From Aquitalea sp. (GTDB taxonomy: Bacteria; Pseudomonadota; Gammaproteobacteria; Burkholderiales; Chromobacteriaceae), in contig JAFANL010000149.1 of NCBI GenBank assembly GCA_019232735.1, positions 1 to 9,706 on the forward strand: a DNA stretch of 9,706 nucleotides. Direction: 5' to 3'. How positions within the stretch are numbered: position 1 is the stretch's first letter; each line of letters begins with the position of its first letter. Below are positions 1 through 6,058 of this stretch, piece by piece. A program made the translations under genes and the position numbers. The notes beneath the pieces were generated by a model. The model ran no database searches. It saw only the letters and a program-made list of their open reading frames with translations, and was not told the origin of the DNA.

Positions 1-25
1 TGGGCCGCTGGAGGAAAGCAAACCG

Positions 26-685
26 ATGAAGACAAACATGCAAGCCATCCTGTTCGACATGGATGGGCTGATGATCGATACCGAAAGCGTGAGCGGCCAG
101 TCCTGGCTGCGCGCCGCCGAAGAAGTAGGCGTTGCCATTCCCGAACACGTGATTCTGGGCATGGTGGGCCTGTCCGTACACAAGAGCCTGGATTACGTTG
201 CTGCGCATTTCCAGGATCGTGCACTGGCAGAAACACTCAGCCAGCATTGTCGTCGCCATTATCGCGACCTGCTCAGCCATGGCGAGCTGCAGCTCAAGCC
301 CGGCATTATCGAGGTATTGCAGTGGGTGGAAGAGCAGGCGCTACCGCATGCGGTCGCCACCTCCACACAACGCCAGATGTGTGACCTGAAACTGCAGCGC
401 ACCGGGCTGGGACGCTATTTCCAGCACACAGTTGCAGGGGACGAAGTGGCCAACACCAAACCGGCACCGGATGTCTATCTGGCCGCTGCCGCCAGGCTGG
501 GTGTCAATCCGGCCGAGTGCATCGTGCTGGAAGATTCGCTGACCGGCATGCAGGCTGGCCTGGCCGCCGGCATGCCGGTGATCCTGGTGCCGGACATGGT
601 ACTACCAGCGGTGGAACAGACGCGTGAAGCTCTGGCGGTCTGCCAGGATCTGCATCAGGCGCTGACACTGCTCAAGACGTTGTAA
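26..685 (+). CDS. HAD-superfamily phosphatase (beta-phosphoglucomutase-like subfamily)
   Basis: This is a 219-residue cytoplasmic haloacid-dehalogenase-type hydrolase that probably removes phosphate from a small phosphorylated metabolite; the substrate cannot be read from the sequence. All four HAD motifs are visible: the nucleophile loop FDMDG with D11 and D13, a motif II Thr/Ser run at 112-114, the motif III lysine K145 in NTKPAPD, and the acidic pair E169-D170 in VLEDSLTG. Between D13 and motif II lies a helical cap of about 80 residues, as in the beta-phosphoglucomutase/YieH-like group. The ATG at 26 has GGAGG at 10-14; a second in-frame ATG at 38 is possible because the conserved strand begins there. 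A frame ending in TGA at 27-29 would overlap this start as ATGA, so an upstream gene may be translationally coupled, but only eight codons of it are visible. The family is near certain, the substrate unknown. Confidence 0.93.
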   Translation: MKTNMQAILFDMDGLMIDTESVSGQSWLRAAEEVGVAIPEHVILGMVGLSVHKSLDYVAAHFQDRALAETLSQHCRRHYRDLLSHGELQLKPGIIEVLQWVEEQALPHAVATSTQRQMCDLKLQRTGLGRYFQHTVAGDEVANTKPAPDVYLAAAARLGVNPAECIVLEDSLTGMQAGLAAGMPVILVPDMVLPAVEQTREALAVCQDLHQALTLLKTL

Positions 686-697
686 GCAATAGATACC

Positions 698-732
698 ATG
701 ACAAAGGCCGCCTCGCAGGCGGCCTTTGTCAT
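698..732. terminator. Bidirectional hairpin terminator between convergent genes
   Basis: A perfect 15-bp inverted repeat (left arm 698-712, right arm 718-732) with a 5-base loop TCGCA lies between the HAD stop at 685 and the DHH-gene stop at 742. The stem core is AAAGGCCGCC/GGCGGCCTTT. The terminal AAA/TTT belongs to the stem and no long T-run follows, so on either strand the U-tract is short. Position and symmetry suggest it ends transcription from both sides. Confidence 0.8.
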
Positions 733-741
733 GCGGTGCGC

Positions 742-1671
742 TCAGCCCTGGGCGCGAATGCGGGAAATCAGCTCGTCGCGGATATCCTCGTACTGGTCAA
801 CGCTGACCTGGCAGGTGCCGGCTGCTTCATGGCCACCACCGCCATATTGCAGCATCAGCGCACCCACATTGGTACGGCTGCTGCGATCGATAATGGACTT
901 GCCAGTGGCAAACACAATGTTTTGCCGGTTCAGACCCCACATCATGTGAATGGAGATATTGCACTCCGGGAACATGGCATACACCACGAAGCGGTTGGTC
1001 GGATAAATGGTTTCCTCGCGCAGCAGGTTCAGCAACACCAGATTGCCATGCACCTTGGCGCAGCGTTCAATCTGCTCGCGCGCCTGATCCTGATACTGCC
1101 GATACAGATCCACCCGCTCCTTCACATCCGGCAAGGCCAGGATTTCTTCGATGCTGTGGTCCCGGCAGTAACTGATCAGGTCCATCATCAGCTGATAGTT
1201 GCTGACGGTGAAGTTGCGGAAGCGCCCCAGACCGGTGCGGGCATCCATCAGGTAATTGAGCAGCACCCAGCCTTCCGGATTGAGGATTTCATCACGGCTG
1301 AACTGGGCGGAGTCCGCCTTGTCCACCGCTTCCATCATTTCATCGCTGATACGGGGAAACGCCTGCTTGCCGCCAAAATGGTCATACACCACCCGAGCCG
1401 CCGAAGGCGCAGCCGGGTCGATGATATGGTTGTCGTGCTGGCCATTGCGCAAGGTTTCGGAAAAGTGGTGATCGAACGCCAGATAAGCACCCGGTACATA
1501 AGGCAGGTTGGTGGTGATATCGCGACCGGTGATTTCCACCTTGCCATCCTGCATGTCCTTGGGATGGACAAACTTGATTTCGTTGACCAGCCCCAGTTCA
1601 TTCAACAGTACGGCACAGACCAGGCCATCAAAATCACTGCGCGTCACCAGACGGTATTGCTGCTCCGACAT
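742..1671 (-). CDS. DHH-family phosphoesterase (exopolyphosphatase/nanoRNase-like)
   Basis: This is a 309-residue cytoplasmic DHH-superfamily phosphoesterase. Relatives cleave phosphodiester or phosphoanhydride bonds (RecJ, NrnA-type nanoRNases, pyrophosphatases). Close homologues are often labelled exopolyphosphatase, usually without experimental support. Visible metal-binding motifs are SDFDG at 12-16, the signature DHH at 67-69 and VDKADS near 116-121. The C-terminal DHHA1-type glycine motif GGGGHEAAGTC is at 277-287. All expected acidic and histidine positions are present, so it should be active. The ATG is preceded by GGGGAG six bases upstream (plus-strand 1678-1683), a clear Shine-Dalgarno. 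It lies 73 bases downstream of the yigZ-like gene on the same strand with no convincing terminator or promoter between, so the two are probably co-transcribed. The substrate is unresolved. Confidence 0.9.
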   Translation of the reverse strand: MSEQQYRLVTRSDFDGLVCAVLLNELGLVNEIKFVHPKDMQDGKVEITGRDITTNLPYVPGAYLAFDHHFSETLRNGQHDNHIIDPAAPSAARVVYDHFGGKQAFPRISDEMMEAVDKADSAQFSRDEILNPEGWVLLNYLMDARTGLGRFRNFTVSNYQLMMDLISYCRDHSIEEILALPDVKERVDLYRQYQDQAREQIERCAKVHGNLVLLNLLREETIYPTNRFVVYAMFPECNISIHMMWGLNRQNIVFATGKSIIDRSSRTNVGALMLQYGGGGHEAAGTCQVSVDQYEDIRDELISRIRAQG

Positions 1672-1744
1672 TCATTTCTCCCCAAAGAAACCAGAAACCC
1701 GCCTTGCCCGATGACAAGACACCAGGCAGCGCTGGCGGGCAGAC

Positions 1745-2335
1745 TCATTTTTCATCCGTCATGAAATATAACTCACCTGCCAGCAGGTCACGCAAGCGAG
1801 TTTGCAAGGACTGACACTGATCAAGCGGTACCGACAGCGCCAGTTCCACCTGTTCACCATAGCAGGCGGCACCGACCGCAATGGATAGTTCGGCACAACA
1901 ACGCCGCAACCTGGACTCATTGGCAAAATCAACCCGCACCACACAGTGCCGCATCAGGACCACGGGCTGCAGTTCTGCCAGCAGTATCGCGTCATTGAGC
2001 GACTGGGTATAGGCCCTGACCAATCCACCGGCACCCAGCTTGATACCACCAAAGTAGCGCACCACCACAGCCAGTACATTGTGCACATTCTTGTGCATCA
2101 GCACCTTGTACATGGGGCGCGCCGCTGTCCCGGACGGTTCGCCGTCGTCATCCAGCATGGAGTCACCATCCACCAGCAAGACCGCACAATAATGACGTGC
2201 ATCCGGATAGCGCCGGCGCAGTTCGAGCAGATGCTGCATGGCCTGTTCCCGGTTTGTCACCGGATAAAGATGGGCGATGAAACGGCTTTTCTTGATATCG
2301 ATTTCCGCCACAATCGGTGCGGCCAGCTGAAACAT
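1745..2335 (-). CDS. yigZ: YigZ / IMPACT-family protein
   Basis: This is a 196-residue cytoplasmic protein of the UPF0029/IMPACT family, close to the usual length of bacterial YigZ. The N-terminal domain carries KKSRFIA near 15-21, the hallmark DDDGEPSGTAARPM at 62-75 and VVRYFGGIKLGAGGLVRAY at 91-109. The C-terminal part from about 130 matches the position of the DUF1949 ferredoxin-like domain. Eukaryotic IMPACT regulates GCN2. The bacterial role is poorly defined; a translation- or nucleic-acid-related role is inferred from the fold only. The ATG has AGAGG about ten bases upstream (plus-strand 2346-2350). It is the first gene of a probable two-gene unit with the DHH phosphoesterase and is divergent from the small-protein/nfeD/qmcA unit. 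The 120-base divergent gap (2336-2455) must hold promoters for both directions, but no well-matched -35/-10 pair stands out. Confidence 0.92.
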   Translation of the reverse strand: MFQLAAPIVAEIDIKKSRFIAHLYPVTNREQAMQHLLELRRRYPDARHYCAVLLVDGDSMLDDDGEPSGTAARPMYKVLMHKNVHNVLAVVVRYFGGIKLGAGGLVRAYTQSLNDAILLAELQPVVLMRHCVVRVDFANESRLRRCCAELSIAVGAACYGEQVELALSVPLDQCQSLQTRLRDLLAGELYFMTDEK

Positions 2336-2455
2336 TGATGCAATTCCTCTAGTCTAAAAACAGATCGACCGGCCTGCATGCTAACGCCTATCCGCATCAA
2401 TGCATAATCTGGTGCAGAACCGCCTGCAGACACCCACCCCAACCGGAGCATCGCC

Positions 2456-2584
2456 ATGCAAGCCTTGCTAATCCTACTGACCTTGTTGCTGGAAGCCCTG
2501 TGGCTGGTGCTGGACAAGTTCTGGCTTGATCCAGAGCAAGAGAGCGTGCTGTCGCACTACTTGCCGGACCGCGACCACGTATGA
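2456..2584 (+). CDS. Small hydrophobic protein of unknown function (42 aa)
   Basis: This short ORF encodes 42 residues, beginning MQALLILLTLLLEALWLVLD. I do not recognise a family. Residues 2-19 form one leucine-rich stretch that could span or lie along the inner membrane. Residues 20-42 are polar and charged (DKFW, DPEQES, PDRDHV). Support for a real gene is GGAG at 2445-2448 seven bases before the ATG, third-position base use like the neighbours, and placement directly ahead of nfeD/qmcA on the same strand. A CATAAT at 2403-2408 could be a -10 element, but no matching -35 was found. Its TGA overlaps the ATG of a 24-codon ORF (ATGA at 2581-2584) that leads to the nfeD start. It may be a small accessory protein of the NfeD/SPFH complex, inferred from position only. 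The main alternative is a non-coding stretch with chance signals. Confidence 0.55.
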   Translation: MQALLILLTLLLEALWLVLDKFWLDPEQESVLSHYLPDRDHV

Positions 2585-2655
2585 AAGCAGTTGCCAGTCG
2601 CGAGCGCGCGCATGAAAATGCCAACACCGCTGTCATGACGGGAACATTCCCTTGA
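2581..2655 (+). CDS. Possible 24-codon bridging ORF (coupling ORF)
   Basis: A 24-residue ORF starts in an ATGA overlap with the stop of the 42-aa gene and ends in a TTGA overlap with the TTG start of nfeD. The peptide (MKAVASRERAH followed by ENANTAVMTGTFP) has no recognisable motif and no strong Shine-Dalgarno of its own. Its likely value, if any, is to carry ribosomes across the 67-base gap by termination-reinitiation. It could equally be chance, since ORFs this short are common. Confidence 0.25.
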   Translation: MKAVASRERAHENANTAVMTGTFP

Positions 2656-3095
2656 CCTATACCCTGTGGCTGATTGGCGCATTGCTGGCATTGATTGCCG
2701 AATTCATGTCCGGCACCTTCTACTTGCTGGTGGTTGCCGTGGCACTGGCCGTGGCTGGCGTTGGCAGCCTGGCCGGCGCTAGCGAACCTGCCTGCTGGCT
2801 GCTGGCCAGCCTGACCGGCAGCATCGGGGTATTCTGCGTGGCACGCTGGCGCGCCCGCCTAGCCAGTACCGGCAAGTCCCACGCCACCCGTCTCAACGAC
2901 GATCCGGACCTGGGGCAGACCGTGTATATCACCGCCCTGCTGGGCAAGGACATGGCTCGCGTGCATTATCGGGGCACCGAATGGCAAGCCAGGCTGGACA
3001 GTCAGCATGACTGGCAAGTCGGCGCACAAGCCATCATCCGTGCCCGTGATGGCAATATCCTGATTCTTTCCCCCACACCAACGGAAGCCCGCTAA
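2652..3095 (+). CDS. nfeD: NfeD-like membrane protein
   Basis: This is a 147-residue inner-membrane protein of the short NfeD type (YbbJ-like), the usual partner of an SPFH/stomatin protein. Hydrophobic segments lie at about 4-18, 22-40 and 48-64. A soluble C-terminal domain at about 85-141, with GQTVYITALL and GTEWQARL, fits the OB-fold of the family. The start is TTG at 2652: an in-frame stop at 2613-2615 and the lack of any ATG or GTG between leave it as the only common start that keeps the first membrane helix. The ATG at 2706 would cut that helix. Only a weak GGGA precedes the TTG, so translation may depend on coupling to upstream reading frames. It ends two bases before the SPFH gene. 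The pair corresponds to ybbJ/qmcA of E. coli and is implicated in membrane microdomains and FtsH-type protease control. Confidence 0.88.
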   Translation: MTYTLWLIGALLALIAEFMSGTFYLLVVAVALAVAGVGSLAGASEPACWLLASLTGSIGVFCVARWRARLASTGKSHATRLNDDPDLGQTVYITALLGKDMARVHYRGTEWQARLDSQHDWQVGAQAIIRARDGNILILSPTPTEAR

Positions 3096-3097
3096 TC

Positions 3098-4039
3098 ATG
3101 GAATTCGTCATTGTCCTGTTTTTTGCCGTGGTGATTTTCATCATCAAATCGGTCAAGGTGGTGCCGCAACAGCATGCCTACATCGTGGAACGTCTGGGTC
3201 GCTATCACGCCACCCTCACCCCGGGCCTGAACATCCTGATTCCTTTTGTCGATCGCCTGGCTTACAAGCACAGCCTGAAAGAAGTGCCGCTGGATGTACC
3301 CAGCCAGATTTGCATCACCCGCGACAATACCCAGTTGAAGGTAGATGGCATCCTGTACTTTCAGGTGACCGACCCACAACGTGCCTCCTACGGCACCAGC
3401 GATTTTCTGTTGGCCATCACCCAGCTGTCACAAACCACCCTGCGCTCGGTGATCGGCAAGATGGAGCTGGACAAAACCTTCGAAGAACGCGACGAAATCA
3501 ACCAGATCGTAGTGGCCTCGCTGGACGAAGCCGCCATCAACTGGGGGGTGAAGGTGCTGCGCTATGAAATCAAGGACTTGGTGCCACCACAGGACATCCT
3601 GCACTCCATGCAGGCGCAGATTACCGCCGAACGGGAAAAGCGTGCCCGTATCGCGCAGTCCGAAGGGGTGAAGATGGAGCAGATCAACCTGGCCACCGGT
3701 GCCCGTGAAGCGGCCATCCAGAAGTCGCAGGGTGAAATGCAGGCCATTATCAATAATTCTGAGGGCAACAAGCAGGCGGCCATCAACAAGGCCCAGGGCG
3801 AGGCCGAGGCACTACGTCTGGTGGCCGACGCCACCGCCGATGCCGTACGCCGCGTGGCGGAATCCATCAAGGTGGATGGCGGCATGGAAGCGGTCAACCT
3901 GAAAGTGGCCGAGCAATATGTCGCCGCCTTTGCCCAGCTGGCCAAGCAGAACAACACCGTCATCCTGCCGGCCAATGTGGCGGATGTCAGTTCGCTGGTG
4001 GCCACGGCACTCAGCGTGGTAAAACAAAGCAATCGTTAA
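3098..4039 (+). CDS. qmcA: SPFH/stomatin-family membrane protein (QmcA-like)
   Basis: This 313-residue protein has one N-terminal membrane anchor (about 2-17) and a stomatin/prohibitin (SPFH) domain at about 20-180 with VPQQHAYIVERLGRY, LTPGLNILIPFVD and LKVDGILYFQV. A long charged Ala/Glu/Gln-rich coiled coil follows at about 175-260 (AEREKRARIAQSEG, then repeated EG- and QGEA-type heptads). The C-terminal part from 265 is the usual oligomerisation region. Length is close to E. coli QmcA. Such proteins form large ring or cage assemblies at the inner membrane and act with NfeD and FtsH-type proteases; this role is known for the family and inferred here. The ATG lies two bases after the nfeD stop, with GGAAG at 3083-3087 inside the nfeD end as ribosome site. 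No terminator is evident after its stop before the yciB promoter region. Confidence 0.94.
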   Translation: MEFVIVLFFAVVIFIIKSVKVVPQQHAYIVERLGRYHATLTPGLNILIPFVDRLAYKHSLKEVPLDVPSQICITRDNTQLKVDGILYFQVTDPQRASYGTSDFLLAITQLSQTTLRSVIGKMELDKTFEERDEINQIVVASLDEAAINWGVKVLRYEIKDLVPPQDILHSMQAQITAEREKRARIAQSEGVKMEQINLATGAREAAIQKSQGEMQAIINNSEGNKQAAINKAQGEAEALRLVADATADAVRRVAESIKVDGGMEAVNLKVAEQYVAAFAQLAKQNNTVILPANVADVSSLVATALSVVKQSNR

Positions 4040-4071
4040 CATATCCTTCATGACGGCAGTCTTGCCCCGTC

Positions 4072-4100
4072 TTGTATAAGCGGCAGGCTGCCCCCATAAT
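4072..4100 (+). promoter_or_regulatory. Candidate sigma-70 promoter for yciB (possibly leaderless)
   Basis: TTGTAT (4072-4077) and CATAAT (4095-4100) are separated by 17 bases. The -10 matches the consensus at five of six positions; the -35 is weak. Transcription would begin about seven bases past the -10, at or next to the yciB ATG at 4108. The spacer holds the small palindrome GGCAGGCTGCC (4082-4092). This is pattern matching only. Confidence 0.35.
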
Positions 4101-4107
4101 CAGCCGC

Positions 4108-4641
4108 ATGAAATTTTTATCCGACTTTCTTCCGGTAGCCCTGTTCTTCGGCAGTTACCTGATCACCCACGACATGTTCATCGCCACCAAGGTGCTGGTT
4201 GCCGCCACCGCCTTGCTGTTTGCCTGGACATGGTTCAAGCACCGCAAGGTGGACGCCATGCAATGGATCAACCTGGTCCTCAGCGTCACCCTGGGTGCAG
4301 CCACCGTCATTTCCCACAATGATCTGTTCATCATCTGGAAATTCACCGTACTGTACTGGCTGATGGCCATCGCCCTGCTGGTCAGCGACCTGATGGGCAA
4401 GAACGGTCTGAAACTGCTGATGGGCGAGCAAATCCAGCTACCACAGGCTATCTGGCGCAAGCTGGCCTATGCCTGGGCTACTTTTTTTGCCGCCATGGGG
4501 GCAGTCAATCTGTATGTCGCCTTCAACTTCAGCCGTGAAATCTGGTTGAGCTTCAAGCTGTTCGGCAGCCTGGGCCTGATGGTGGTTTTCATCATCGCGC
4601 AGAGCCTGTTCCTGTCCAAATATATCGAGGAAAAAAAATAA
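4108..4641 (+). CDS. yciB: YciB / intracellular septation protein A
   Basis: This is a 177-residue inner-membrane protein of the YciB/IspA septation family. The family affects cell length, division and envelope synthesis, and E. coli YciB interacts with elongation and division proteins. Hydrophobic segments occur near 7-20, 24-42, 53-68, 75-94, 120-140 and 150-168, consistent with the family's roughly five membrane passes. Family-like features include the N-terminus MKFLSDFLPV, the VSDLMGKNGLKLLMG loop at 92-106 and the end FLSKYIEEKK. The start was set at ATG 4108 because this gives the expected N-terminus; an in-frame TTG at 4072 would add 12 residues unlike the family. No Shine-Dalgarno precedes the ATG. 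Codons near the 3' end contain an A8 run (4631-4638). The stop overlaps the yciI start by one base (TAATG), implying coupled translation. Confidence 0.93.
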   Translation: MKFLSDFLPVALFFGSYLITHDMFIATKVLVAATALLFAWTWFKHRKVDAMQWINLVLSVTLGAATVISHNDLFIIWKFTVLYWLMAIALLVSDLMGKNGLKLLMGEQIQLPQAIWRKLAYAWATFFAAMGAVNLYVAFNFSREIWLSFKLFGSLGLMVVFIIAQSLFLSKYIEEKK

Positions 4642-4943
4642 TGCTGTATATCATCAGCGGCCAGGACCATCCCGGCACTCTGGATCAGCGCCTTGCTGCA
4701 CGTCCGGAACATCTGGCCCGGCTTTCTGCGCTGCAGGAACAGGGCCGCCTGGTGCTGGCAGGCCCCTGCCCGGCCATCGACAGCATTGATCCGGGCAGTG
4801 CCGGCTTTACCGGCAGCCTGATCGTGGCCGAATTTGCCAGTCTGGAAGAAGCCCGCAACTGGGCCGATGCCGACCCCTATGTGGCCGCTGGCGTATATGC
4901 CGCAGTGGAGGTCAAGCCCTTCCGCAAGGTACTCCCGGCATGA
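4641..4943 (+). CDS. yciI: YciI-family protein
   Basis: This is a 100-residue cytoplasmic protein with the YciI dimeric alpha/beta-barrel (ferredoxin-like) fold. It shows the family pattern: RPEHLARLSALQEQGRLVLAG from about 21-41 with H24 at the position of the conserved histidine, the aspartate-containing WADADPYVAAGVY at 74-86, and a C-terminal VKPFRKV. The enzymatic role of YciI proteins is uncertain; some relatives act on chlorinated or other small aromatic substrates. Its start overlaps the yciB stop by one base and its TGA overlaps the bolA ATG by four (ATGA), so the three genes are one translational unit. GAGG at 4627-4630, followed by the A-run, serves as ribosome site. The family is clear, the function unknown. 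Confidence 0.92.
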   Translation: MLYIISGQDHPGTLDQRLAARPEHLARLSALQEQGRLVLAGPCPAIDSIDPGSAGFTGSLIVAEFASLEEARNWADADPYVAAGVYAAVEVKPFRKVLPA

Positions 4944-5206
4944 GCGATACCGTGGCCCTGCTGCAAGCAGCCCTGAAGACACTGAAACCGGAACACCTGG
5001 AAATCCGTGATGACAGTGCCGCACACGCCGGCCATGCCGGAGCACGCTCCGGTGGCGGCCACTATGACGTACTGATTGTCTCCGGCCGCTTTGCTGGCCT
5101 GAACAGCGTGGCTCGCCATCGCTTGGTCTACGCCACGCTGGGTGAACTGATGAAAACCAGGGTGCATGCGCTGGCCATCCGCGCACTGACACCCGACGAA
5201 CTTTGA
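4940..5206 (+). CDS. bolA: BolA-family protein
   Basis: This is an 88-residue cytoplasmic BolA-type protein. BolA proteins partner with monothiol glutaredoxins around Fe-S clusters and, in E. coli, influence shape and stress responses. The core GGGHYDVLIVSGRFAGLN (38-55), ARHRLVYATLGELM (58-71) and the C-terminal VHALAI (75-80) match the family's helix-turn-helix-like KH fold. H76 is the near-invariant histidine. The loop at 27-41 contains extra histidines (H29, H32, H41) and no cysteine, placing it with the His-type rather than Cys-type BolAs. It begins within the yciI stop (ATGA) with AAGG at 4926-4929. Only 30 bases separate it from the first parvulin gene, so it is probably in the same operon. 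Confidence 0.93.
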   Translation: MSDTVALLQAALKTLKPEHLEIRDDSAAHAGHAGARSGGGHYDVLIVSGRFAGLNSVARHRLVYATLGELMKTRVHALAIRALTPDEL

Positions 5207-5236
5207 TCTACTGAAATCGAATCGAGAGGCTTGCTC

Positions 5237-6025
5237 ATGAAACACTCCCGCATCGCCGCCCTGCTGCTGGCTGCCAGCATCAGCGTTCCGGCCATGGCCG
5301 AATCCATCGCCATGGTGAATGGCAAATCCATTGACAAGACGGATCTGGACAATGCCGTTGCCGTGGTTGTACAGAACAGCAATGGCAATGTGCAGGACTC
5401 CCCGGCCCTGCGTCAGCAGGTCAAGGACACCCTGATCAATCGCGAAGTCATCCTGCAGGAAGCACAAAGCCGCAAGCTGGATCAACAGCCGGCCTTTACC
5501 AAGCGCCTGGATGAAATCCGTCAGGACATGCTGCGTGAAGCCCTGTTTGCCGATCTGCTGAAAACCGTCAAGATCAGCGACGCCCAGCTGCAGGATCGCT
5601 ATAACCAGACCCAGAGCAAGTTCAACGGTACCAAGGACATCCATGCCCGCCAGATCACCCTGGGCAGCGAAGCCGATGCCCAGAAAGTCATCGACAGCCT
5701 GAAAAAGGGTGCCAAGTTCGAAGAGCTGGCCAAAACCCGCTCGCTTGACCCGGCTGCCAAGCAAAACGGTGGTGACATGGGCTGGGGCAATCTGGCACGG
5801 ATGGAACCCCAGCTGGCCGAGGTGCTGAAAGATCTGAAAAAAGGCCAGGTCAGCAGCAAGCCGATGCAGACCCGCGTAGGCTGGATCGTGTTCAAGGTGG
5901 ATGATGTGCGCGATGCCAAACTGCCGCCGCTGGAAGAAGTAAAGCCGCAAATCGAGCGTCAGCTGCAGGAAGAGGCCATTGCCAAGGCAGTGGATGATCT
6001 GCGCAGCAAGGCGAAAATCCAGTAA
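5237..6025 (+). CDS. Periplasmic parvulin-like protein lacking catalytic histidines (paralogue 1)
   Basis: This 262-residue exported protein has a signal peptide (MKHSRIAALLLAASISVPAMA, cleavage likely after residue 21), an N-terminal chaperone-like helical region beginning with VNGKSI, and a parvulin-type PPIC domain at about 132-228. It should fold or chaperone periplasmic and outer-membrane proteins. Two residues that parvulins keep as histidine are changed: the position after HAR is Q139 (HARQITL) and the one after GW is I217 (VGWIVFKV). The downstream paralogue has His at both. The GGDMGW motif remains. Prolyl isomerase activity is therefore doubtful and a chaperone role is more likely, as in inactive parvulin domains of SurA. 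The start was placed at ATG 5237 with GAGAGG at 5224-5229; an in-frame TTG at 5231 sits too close to that site. Confidence 0.9.
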   Translation: MKHSRIAALLLAASISVPAMAESIAMVNGKSIDKTDLDNAVAVVVQNSNGNVQDSPALRQQVKDTLINREVILQEAQSRKLDQQPAFTKRLDEIRQDMLREALFADLLKTVKISDAQLQDRYNQTQSKFNGTKDIHARQITLGSEADAQKVIDSLKKGAKFEELAKTRSLDPAAKQNGGDMGWGNLARMEPQLAEVLKDLKKGQVSSKPMQTRVGWIVFKVDDVRDAKLPPLEEVKPQIERQLQEEAIAKAVDDLRSKAKIQ

Positions 6026-6058
6026 CACCACCCAACAGTAACAACAGGAACAAACATC

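Noticed and set aside
3..29. C-terminal end of an upstream gene overlapping the HAD start (TGA at 27-29)
   Set aside because: Only eight codons are visible and no motif can be judged, so it is noted in the HAD entry but not called as a feature.
1672..1744. Long imperfect hairpin (CCCGCC with GGCGGG) between the yigZ-like and DHH genes as a terminator
   Set aside because: The arms are six bases with a loop of about 30, and no T-run follows on the minus strand; read-through is more likely.
736..1764. A 342-codon open frame on the plus strand opposite the DHH gene
   Set aside because: The opposite strand encodes a full DHH/DHHA1 protein with all motifs; the plus-strand frame has no recognisable domain or good start.
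4072..4107. TTG at 4072 as an upstream start for yciB
   Set aside because: It would add 12 residues (MYKRQAAPIISR) not expected in the family and overlaps a candidate promoter; ATG 4108 gives the family-like N-terminus.
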